NCBI GenBank assembly: GCA_026195755.1
Contig: JAPHRL010000181.1
Span: 1 to 10,813 of the forward strand
Direction of reading: 5' to 3'
From: Kangiella sp.
GTDB taxonomy: Bacteria > Pseudomonadota > Gammaproteobacteria > Enterobacterales > Kangiellaceae
DNA: 10,813 nucleotides
The position numbers and the translations under genes are program-made. Shown here in pieces: positions 5,671 to 10,813 of this stretch; position 1 is the stretch's first letter; each line of letters starts with the position of its first letter. A model generated the notes under the pieces. That model made no database searches, was not told the origin of the DNA, and saw nothing but the letters and a program-made list of their open reading frames with translations.

Positions 5671-7086
5671 TTAAGATCCGTTTATCAACAAATGCACCCA
5701 GATGCTGGCTGCGTAGCCGAGTGCGATGGCGGGTGTCCATTTGAGGTGTGTCATGAAGGTGTAGTGGCCGCGGGCCTGTCCCATGAGTGCTATACCCGCT
5801 GCTGAGCCGACGGATAATAAGCTGCCGCCGACGCCTGCTGTTAAGGTGACCAGTAGCCATTGTGCGTGTGACATGTCTGGCTGCATGGTGAGTACTGCGA
5901 ACATGACCGGGATGTTGTCGACGATGGATGACAAGATACCGACGAGGACGTTGGCTGGAGTGGCGCCAAGTTCACCGTACATGTAGCTGGATGCCATGCC
6001 AAGATAGCCTAAGAATCCTAAACCACCTACGGCAAGAATCACGCCATAGAAGAAGAACAAGGTGTCCCATTCTGCTTGCGCGATACGGTCGAAGATATCG
6101 TAGGGTCTTTGAGTTGAAACACTGGTTGGGTTTTCTTCGGTTTCTTTTTTGTGTTGTCTGCGCAGGAAGAAGCCGTAGAATTTCAGGAAACCAAGACCAA
6201 GCATCATGCCGATTGCGGGTGGCAGGTGCAGGAAGTTATGGAATGAAATGGCTGTGATGATGGTGAGCAGGAAGAGGCCGACGATGACTAAACCGCCCTG
6301 CTTTATTTGCGCATGACTGCCCTCTTCGATTGCTGCTGGTTTGCCCTTCATGATGGCTAATTGCATGATAAATGCTGGCACCAGGAAGTTAACCACTGAC
6401 GGTATAAATAATGAGAAGAATTCTGAGAATTCAACCATGCCTTTTTGCCACACCATCAGGGTTGTGATGTCGCCGAATGGACTGAATGCGCCACCTGCGT
6501 TGGCAGCAACAACGATATTGATACAGCTGACACCGACGAATTTTGCATGGCCATTACCAACCGCTAGCACTACAGAACACATGATCAATGCGGTGGTTAA
6601 GTTGTCCGCAATTGGTGAAATAAAGAAGGCAAGAATACCGGTCATCCAGAAGAGCTGTTTGTAGGTAAAGCCTTTATTAACCAGCCAGTCACGCAGAGCA
6701 TCAAACACATCACGCTCAATCATGGCGTTAATGTAAGTCATGGCGACGAGCAGGAAGAAAAACAGCTCGGCGTACTCGAGGAAGTTATGACGAATACCCT
6801 CTTCTGCTAAGGTCGATAAGCCATGCTGTTTATAGACAATACCAATCACCAACCAGATTAAACCTGCCGCGATGAGAATAGGCTTAGATTTTCTTAAGTG
6901 GATTTTTTCTTCGAATATGACCAATGAATACGCTATGACGAAGATGGCGATGGCTATAAAACCGACCCAGTGGTCAGTTAAATTAAGTAAAGTTCCAGAT
7001 GAGGCTTCTGATGCAAATACTTGAAAAGGAAGGAATAACAAAGATAAAAACAAAATAGACGAATATTTTTTCATGGTATTTGCCAT
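5671..7086 (-). CDS. nhaD: NhaD-type Na+/H+ antiporter
   Basis: Exchanges cytoplasmic Na+ (or Li+) for protons across the inner membrane. It has 471 residues, the normal NhaD length, and many membrane segments. Residues 1-25 look like a signal sequence with a VFA-S cleavage site. Conserved ion-transporter motifs are SPIADNLTTALI (157-168), AANAGGAFSPFGDITTLMVW (194-213), SSIVDNIPVMFA (386-397) and GGSLLSVGSAAGIALMG (420-436). The buried aspartates D161, D206 and D390 are all present. A cytoplasmic charged loop (308-328) lies in the middle. The first ATG (7084-7086) is used; a second in-frame ATG four codons later is possible. It has its own candidate promoter and terminator, so it is likely a single-gene unit set among metal-resistance genes. 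It fits a marine or saline habitat. Confidence 0.93.
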   Translation of the reverse strand: MANTMKKYSSILFLSLLFLPFQVFASEASSGTLLNLTDHWVGFIAIAIFVIAYSLVIFEEKIHLRKSKPILIAAGLIWLVIGIVYKQHGLSTLAEEGIRHNFLEYAELFFFLLVAMTYINAMIERDVFDALRDWLVNKGFTYKQLFWMTGILAFFISPIADNLTTALIMCSVVLAVGNGHAKFVGVSCINIVVAANAGGAFSPFGDITTLMVWQKGMVEFSEFFSLFIPSVVNFLVPAFIMQLAIMKGKPAAIEEGSHAQIKQGGLVIVGLFLLTIITAISFHNFLHLPPAIGMMLGLGFLKFYGFFLRRQHKKETEENPTSVSTQRPYDIFDRIAQAEWDTLFFFYGVILAVGGLGFLGYLGMASSYMYGELGATPANVLVGILSSIVDNIPVMFAVLTMQPDMSHAQWLLVTLTAGVGGSLLSVGSAAGIALMGQARGHYTFMTHLKWTPAIALGYAASIWVHLLINGS

Positions 7087-7110
7087 GGCTATCTTTTTTC
7101 TGGTGGCGCA

Positions 7111-7138
7111 ATTATAGGTATCTATAGCCAGATGTCAT
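7111..7138 (-). promoter_or_regulatory. candidate nhaD promoter
   Basis: Minus strand: ATGACA (7133-7138), a 16-base spacer, then a perfect TATAAT (7111-7116), placing the start about 18 bases before the nhaD ATG. The flanks contain ATCTAT/ATAGAT as a possible small dyad. Confidence 0.55.
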
Positions 7139-7204
7139 AGATCTAAATCAATGTTTTTGTAGTATTTGTTGTATGGCGTTGGATAAGTTTTGGTTATGGG
7201 TGGG

Positions 7205-7222
7205 GGTGGAGGTGGAGGTGGA
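7205..7222. repeat. three tandem GGTGGA units
   Basis: GGTGGA is repeated three times without interruption inside a G-rich run (about 7198-7224). It is a simple repeat in the intergenic space with no evident function. Confidence 0.7.
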
Positions 7223-7246
7223 GTTGCAGTATCTATATGACTGTTC

Positions 7247-7306
7247 GTACGGACAACTCATGAGTTGTCCCTACAATTCTGGGCGGGCACATTGGCCCGC
7301 CCCTAC
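7247..7306. repeat. composite REP-like palindromic element (two hairpins)
   Basis: A 20-base perfect palindrome occupies 7251-7270 (GGACAACTCA and its complement). Ten bases later an 8-base stem GGGCGGGC/GCCCGCCC has a six-base loop (7281-7302). Read on the minus strand, both units begin with GTAGGG, so they look like two members of one repeat family placed in tandem. Such GTAGGG-headed palindromes are scattered in many environmental bacterial genomes (general knowledge). The rest of the 300-base gap between nhaD and the cupredoxin gene holds the nhaD promoter, the GGTGGA run and, at about 7347-7365, a weak GCAGA/TCTGC stem. Confidence 0.75.
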
Positions 7307-7385
7307 CTATGAATTAGAAAAGTTCAGGCACACACATAGGTACCCCTGGGGCAGACTCTGCACCCTACCCGAAGTGAGATGAAAC

Positions 7386-7748
7386 TCAAACTACATGCAG
7401 TTCGCCTTTATACATTTGCATCTGGCAGTGAAATTGGTAACTACCTTTTTTGAGTTTTTTTAGTTTAATGGTTTTAGTTTTATTAATGGGCAAACTTTCG
7501 CTGATATCTAGCTCTGGAAAGATGACCATTTCTGCGCAGGGTGTTTCGTCTTTGCGATTAAATTCGAGGGTGATTTCGGTATCAGCTGGCACGCTGATTC
7601 GCGACGGTTGATAGACACCATCTTCGACGGTAATTTTGATGATGTCCTGGTCTTTTGCCTGAACGTCTTTTGGTTTGTAGATCCAGAACCAGTAAATGAT
7701 CAGGGCAATGACTGCTAAGCCAATAATATTTATCATGAGTAAGTTCAT
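7386..7748 (-). CDS. membrane-anchored cupredoxin-like copper protein
   Basis: A 120-residue protein with one N-terminal membrane anchor (about 5-24) and a periplasmic cupredoxin-type beta domain (36-120). Candidate copper ligands are C71 (in DETPCAEMVIF) and the cluster H107, C108, M110 and M112 (FHCQMQMYKG). The canonical order of a blue-copper site is altered, so the site may serve copper carriage or sequestration rather than electron transfer (inference). An AAGGA ribosome site precedes the ATG. It starts 16 bases after the copA stop codon, so the two are co-transcribed; it probably accepts copper pumped out by CopA. Confidence 0.82.
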   Translation of the reverse strand: MNLLMINIIGLAVIALIIYWFWIYKPKDVQAKDQDIIKITVEDGVYQPSRISVPADTEITLEFNRKDETPCAEMVIFPELDISESLPINKTKTIKLKKLKKGSYQFHCQMQMYKGELHVV

Positions 7749-7764
7749 AAAATTTCCTTATGGC

Positions 7765-10017
7765 TTAATGCTCTTTGGGTTTAAAGAAACGCAATCTGTT
7801 GGCGTTGGTGACAACGGTTACGGATGAAAACGCCATCGCTGCACCGGCAATGACCGGGCTGAGCAAGATGCCGAAGAATGGATACAGCAGGCCGGCTGCA
7901 ATTGGAATACCTGCGACATTGTACACAAAGGCGCCAAACAGGTTTTGCTTGATGTTGCGCAGGGTTGCTTTGCTGGTTGCCACTGCATCTGCCAGGCCAT
8001 GCAATGAACCGCGCATTAAGGTGATATCGGCACTCTCAATGGCAACGTCAGTTCCGGTACCGATGGCAAAACCAACATCAGCCTGAGCGAGCGCTGGTGC
8101 ATCATTAATACCATCACCGGTCATACCGACCAATTCACCTTCTTGCTGTAATTCTTTCACTTTATTGACTTTGTCTTCCGGTAAAACTTCGGCAAAGAAC
8201 TCTTCGATGCCGACTTTTTTGGCCACAGCTTTTGCGGTAGCTTTGTTATCACCCGTTAGCATGACAACACGTATACCAGATTTTTGTAAGCGCTTAATGG
8301 CTTCGATTGAGTCTTCCTTAATAGGATCAGCCACAGCAATAATGGCGGCGAGTTTTTTATCAATCGCGAAGTACATCGGAGTTTTAGCTTCACCAGCTAA
8401 CTCCTGGGCTTTATCAACCGCATGGTCAATGTCGACACCTTGATCGCGCATCAGCTTTTCATTACCAAAATACAGATGCTTACCATCAACATTAGCTTCC
8501 ACACCATGACCGGCAATAGAGTTAAAGTCTGAGCTTTTGCTAAGCTCAATATCTTTTTCTTTTGCAGACTCAACAATGGCTTGAGCGAGTGGATGTTCTG
8601 AGCCGGTTTCAAGGCTTGCCGCCAGTTTTAAGTTCTCATCGTCTGACAAATCATTGAAAGACACTATGTCGGTTACTTTCGGCGAACCTTCGGTAATGGT
8701 GCCGGTTTTATCCAGTACCATGGCTGTAATTTTAGAAGCGCTTTGTAGCGATTCGCCATTACGAATCAGGACGCCAGCTTCGGCGGCTTTACCGACACCG
8801 ACCATCACTGACATTGGCGTTGCCAGTCCTAATGCACAGGGACAGGCGATAATAAGAACTGTGGTTGCCGATACGACGGCAAAAGCCAGAGCATCTTGGG
8901 CGCCTAAGTTAAGCCACACCAGCGCGGTGACAACCGCAATTATCATGACGGTCGGCACAAAGTAAGCAGCGATGATGTCGGCCAGGCGGCCAATGGGTGG
9001 CTTGGAGTTTTGCGCCTGTTTGACCATCTTGATGATCTGCGCAAGAGCTGTATCTTTGCCGACACGAGTTGCTTTGAAAATAATTGAACCACTTTTATTG
9101 ATAGTTCCGGCAGAGACCTCATCGCCCTCTTCTTTTTCCACCGGCATTGGCTCACCGGTCAACATGGATTCATCAATACTCGACTTGCCTTCTGTTACTA
9201 CCCCATCAACTGGAATTTTTTCACCGGGACGAACACGCACTAAATCATCCTTCTGTACATCTTCAATCGGGATGTCTTTCTCATCGCCATCGCGAATGAC
9301 ACGAGCCGTTTTTGCCTGCAAGCCAATCAAGCGTTTAATCGCTTCTGAGGTTCTGCCACGGGCTCGAACTTCCAGCGCCAGTCCTAAATTAATCAAACCG
9401 ATAATCATGGCGGTTGCCTCAAAATAGACATGGCGCGCCATTTCGGGAATTGAATCAGGGAAGAACACCACAACCATAGAATAGAGCCACGCGGTACCCG
9501 TACCCAATGCAATCAGGGTGTCCATGTTGGCTGAGTGATTCTTAAAGGATTTCCAGGCACCGGTAAAGAAATGCTTACCGGAAAAATACATAATAGCCAG
9601 TGTGACAAGGCCGACAATTAACCAGGCAATGCGTTCCTTGTTTGTGGTTACGGTCATGGCGCCGCCTAATAAACCATACGCCATTAAAGGGACACCAACA
9701 CCCAGCGCGATCCACATCTGCATCATGAGGCGTTTGTAATAAGCTTTGCTAGCCTGCTCTTTTTCTTCAAGAGCATCACTTTCAGATTCATTTTCAATAA
9801 ACGATGCCTGATAGCCCGCATTCTCAACCGCTTCAATCATGCTGTCGGTATTGGCAGAACCTTTAATAGTAACGGTGCGGTCAGCGAAATTCATCTCGGC
9901 GCTTTCAACGCCGGAAACGCCTTTTAATGCACCTTCAATTTTACCGACGCAACTGGCACAGCCTGCTCCTTCGATATTGAGCTCTACGGTTTTTAATTTG
10001 GAAGGATGTTTACTCAT
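7765..10017 (-). CDS. copA: CopA, P1B-1 copper-exporting ATPase
   Basis: ATP-driven Cu(I)/Ag(I) efflux pump of the inner membrane, 750 residues. In order: one N-terminal metal-binding domain with GAGCASC (C20, C23); a first membrane block of four segments (about 98-215); the actuator domain with TGE (287-289); the membrane metal site CPC (392-394); the phosphorylation site DKTGT with D436; the nucleotide-domain HP (475-476); the hinge GDGINDAP (634-641); and in the last helices YN (699-700) and M728 with S731-S732. CPC plus YN plus MxxSS is the P1B-1 (Cu+) signature. All catalytic residues are intact. The ATG at 10015-10017 overlaps the stop of the short upstream frame by eight bases, and its own ribosome site (AAGG) is weak, so translational coupling is likely. 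It is transcribed from the MerR-type promoter at 10293-10324. Confidence 0.96.
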   Translation of the reverse strand: MSKHPSKLKTVELNIEGAGCASCVGKIEGALKGVSGVESAEMNFADRTVTIKGSANTDSMIEAVENAGYQASFIENESESDALEEKEQASKAYYKRLMMQMWIALGVGVPLMAYGLLGGAMTVTTNKERIAWLIVGLVTLAIMYFSGKHFFTGAWKSFKNHSANMDTLIALGTGTAWLYSMVVVFFPDSIPEMARHVYFEATAMIIGLINLGLALEVRARGRTSEAIKRLIGLQAKTARVIRDGDEKDIPIEDVQKDDLVRVRPGEKIPVDGVVTEGKSSIDESMLTGEPMPVEKEEGDEVSAGTINKSGSIIFKATRVGKDTALAQIIKMVKQAQNSKPPIGRLADIIAAYFVPTVMIIAVVTALVWLNLGAQDALAFAVVSATTVLIIACPCALGLATPMSVMVGVGKAAEAGVLIRNGESLQSASKITAMVLDKTGTITEGSPKVTDIVSFNDLSDDENLKLAASLETGSEHPLAQAIVESAKEKDIELSKSSDFNSIAGHGVEANVDGKHLYFGNEKLMRDQGVDIDHAVDKAQELAGEAKTPMYFAIDKKLAAIIAVADPIKEDSIEAIKRLQKSGIRVVMLTGDNKATAKAVAKKVGIEEFFAEVLPEDKVNKVKELQQEGELVGMTGDGINDAPALAQADVGFAIGTGTDVAIESADITLMRGSLHGLADAVATSKATLRNIKQNLFGAFVYNVAGIPIAAGLLYPFFGILLSPVIAGAAMAFSSVTVVTNANRLRFFKPKEH

Positions 10018-10258
10018 GTGGCTTAACCTTAACCATAATTGGCAATTCTTTTACCGAATCAATTGTAGTTACTTTAGCACCAATAATCAGAAGAAATAAC
10101 CATAAGCTGTTGGTGATTTCCTGACTTCGAGCTTTGAAGGATGTATAGCGTGAGTGTGAGTTAGCATTGATATATAACCCATCAGTTACGAATCTGTATG
10201 GGGACATACCCATTACCATTCGAGACAGTACAGCTTTTATTTCTTGCTTAGGAGTCAT
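10010..10258 (-). pseudogene. hybrid leader ORF starting with a remnant of the glutaredoxin-MauE gene
   Basis: An 82-codon open frame. Its first 16 codons (MTPKQEIKAVLSRMVM) match the start of the fusion gene at 3899, including the ribosome site GAGG and spacing. Homology then ends abruptly at about 10210, before the CPYG motif. The remaining 66 codons (through SLWLFLLIIGAKV to the end) are unrelated to glutaredoxin or MauE and I do not recognise them. The frame stays open and its TAA lies eight bases inside copA. It could be a non-functional remnant kept as a translated leader that feeds ribosomes into copA, or a small new protein. It is called a pseudogene because the ancestral domain is gone. 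Confidence 0.65.
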
Positions 10259-10438
10259 AAGTTATCCTCGTACCATGTTTTGACATGGTGATAGTATAAA
10301 GACAGTACCATAGTACGGAGTCAAGCCCCATGTTTCCAATTGGCAAAAGCGAGCGGCGTTGGAGTTGAAACCATCAGGTTTTATCAACGTAAAGGTCTGC
10401 TTAGGATTTCCAAACAAGAAGGCGGAATTCGTCGTTAT
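10210..10438. repeat. copy B of the inverted duplication, decayed
   Basis: Inverted partner of 3712-3947. It has lost eight bases in the regulator start, and both coding ends run into unrelated DNA at the duplication limits. In the leader it has changes that create a hairpin ACCATGT/ACATGGT (about 10272-10289) that copy A lacks. Confidence 0.9.
10293..10324 (-). promoter_or_regulatory. MerR-type promoter/operator of the copA operon
   Basis: Minus strand: TTGACT (10319-10324), a 20-base spacer, then TATACT (10293-10298). The dyad is CCGTAC-TATG-GTACTG, with one mismatch against the perfect arm. Both promoter boxes and the spacer length are conserved although the neighbouring merR copy is dead. 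This suggests selection to keep the promoter responsive to a regulator supplied from elsewhere. Confidence 0.88.
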
Positions 10439-10447
10439 AGTTTATAG
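10330..10447 (+). pseudogene. truncated, frameshifted MerR-family regulator
   Basis: The start MFPIGK matches the intact regulator at 3448-3828. An eight-base deletion after codon 6 then throws the frame to an early stop (TGA at 10366-10368). In the shifted frame the homology continues as GVGVETIRFYQRKGLL and GGIRRY, then ends in TAG at 10445-10447. Only the DNA-binding half remains; the dimerization helix and metal cysteines are gone. Confidence 0.9.
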
Positions 10448-10493
10448 ATACCATCTCTCCCTCCCTTAACGATAATCACAACAGCTCTTTTAT

Positions 10494-10521
10494 TTGACAT
10501 ATATGATTTTTCATATATATT
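10494..10521 (+). promoter_or_regulatory. arsR promoter with ArsR operator
   Basis: TTGACA (10494-10499), 16 bases, then TATATT (10516-10521). A perfect dyad ATATATGA (10499-10506)/TCATATAT (10511-10518), with a four-base centre, fills the spacer and touches both boxes. This is the form of an ArsR-type repressor site and implies autoregulation. Confidence 0.82.
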
Positions 10522-10554
10522 GCCAGCCATATGTATTCAAGTATGGCCAAGACT

Positions 10555-10813
10555 ATGCAACCAACCGATTTCTTCAAGTGTTTGGCAGACGACACCCGCT
10601 TACGTTGCCTGATGTTAATCCAGCAGGAAACTGAGCTATGCGTCTGCGAACTGATGGAAGCTTTGGATGAAAGCCAACCGAAGATTTCTCGCCATCTTGC
10701 CCAATTGCGCCAATGCGGGCTGTTGCTCGATAGGCGTGATGGTAAGTGGGTTTATTACCGTTTAAATCCGGACCTGCCAGCATGGACACACAAAGTTTTA
10801 TCTGAAGCCGTTG
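10555..10813 (+). CDS. arsR: ArsR-family metalloid repressor, 3' end off the window
   Basis: As(III)/Sb(III)-responsive repressor; 86 codons are visible and the frame is open at the edge. It shows the N-terminal FFKCLADDTRLRCLMLI (6-22), the metalloid loop ELCVCEL with C29 and C31, the recognition helix SQPKISRHLAQL (40-51), and the wing DRRDGKWVYYRL (59-70). The third cysteine of E. coli ArsR (C37) is replaced by Met34. The start at 10555 is preferred because it leaves a normal leader after the promoter and matches the family N-terminus. In-frame ATGs at 10543 and 10531 are possible, but no start has a strong ribosome site. An arsenic operon probably follows beyond the edge. Confidence 0.9.
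   Translation, partial: MQPTDFFKCLADDTRLRCLMLIQQETELCVCELMEALDESQPKISRHLAQLRQCGLLLDRRDGKWVYYRLNPDLPAWTHKVLSEAV

Noticed and set aside
5489..5674. 61-codon plus-strand frame
   Set aside because: It covers the hicAB promoter repeats and the nhaD terminator; no protein-like features.
7173..7382. 69-codon plus-strand frame
   Set aside because: It runs across the GGTGGA repeat and both palindromes, has low-complexity VEVEVE sequence and no ribosome site; most likely chance.
10574..10789. 71-codon minus-strand frame
   Set aside because: It is the antisense of arsR, whose plus-strand protein is unmistakable.
1..10813. CRISPR array, tRNA, rRNA, or transposase gene
   Set aside because: No regularly spaced repeats, no tRNA-like cloverleaf or rRNA sequence, and no transposase or integrase motif was seen on either strand.

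Overview
The window looks like accessory DNA of a Gram-negative bacterium, most likely a marine or salt-tolerant gammaproteobacterium. It could be a plasmid or a genomic island. The evidence is a proteobacterial-type mer operon, an NhaD sodium/proton antiporter, a hicAB toxin-antitoxin pair, a Rep_3-like replication initiator, and AT-rich non-coding DNA between compact metal-resistance cassettes. The species cannot be fixed from the sequence alone.

Left part (1-1500, all on the minus strand): a mercury operon in the order merR, merT, merP, merC. merR points the same way as its targets and has its own candidate promoter. A MerR operator-promoter lies between merR and merT. merC has two lesions (a one-base loss and an in-frame stop) and runs off the left edge; no merA is visible. 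From 1500 to 3450 comes AT-rich, plasmid-like DNA with nested inverted repeats, a small unknown gene, a probable Rep_3 initiator on the plus strand, and an iteron/palindrome cluster after it.

Middle (3448-5651): a second MerR-family regulator is divergent from a glutaredoxin-MauE/DoxX membrane fusion, across an operator almost identical to the mer one. A bidirectional terminator separates the fusion gene from hicAB on the minus strand; hicA is only 59 codons. 

Right part (5671-10813): nhaD, a composite palindromic repeat, then a minus-strand copper unit of a small leader ORF, a P1B-1 Cu(I) ATPase (CopA) and a membrane-anchored cupredoxin. The leader ORF, its promoter and an adjoining plus-strand merR remnant form a decayed, inverted copy of the regulator/operator/fusion-gene start at about 3712-3947. 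The window ends in a partial arsR with a clear dyad operator.

How the parts may work together (inference): three 32-bp promoters share the TTGACT-20 bp-TATACT layout around CCGTA half-sites. The MerR copy beside copA is dead, so the intact CueR-like regulator at 3448-3828 probably controls both the glutaredoxin-MauE gene and the copA-cupredoxin operon, about 6.4 kb away. Cross-talk with MerR of the mer operon is possible.
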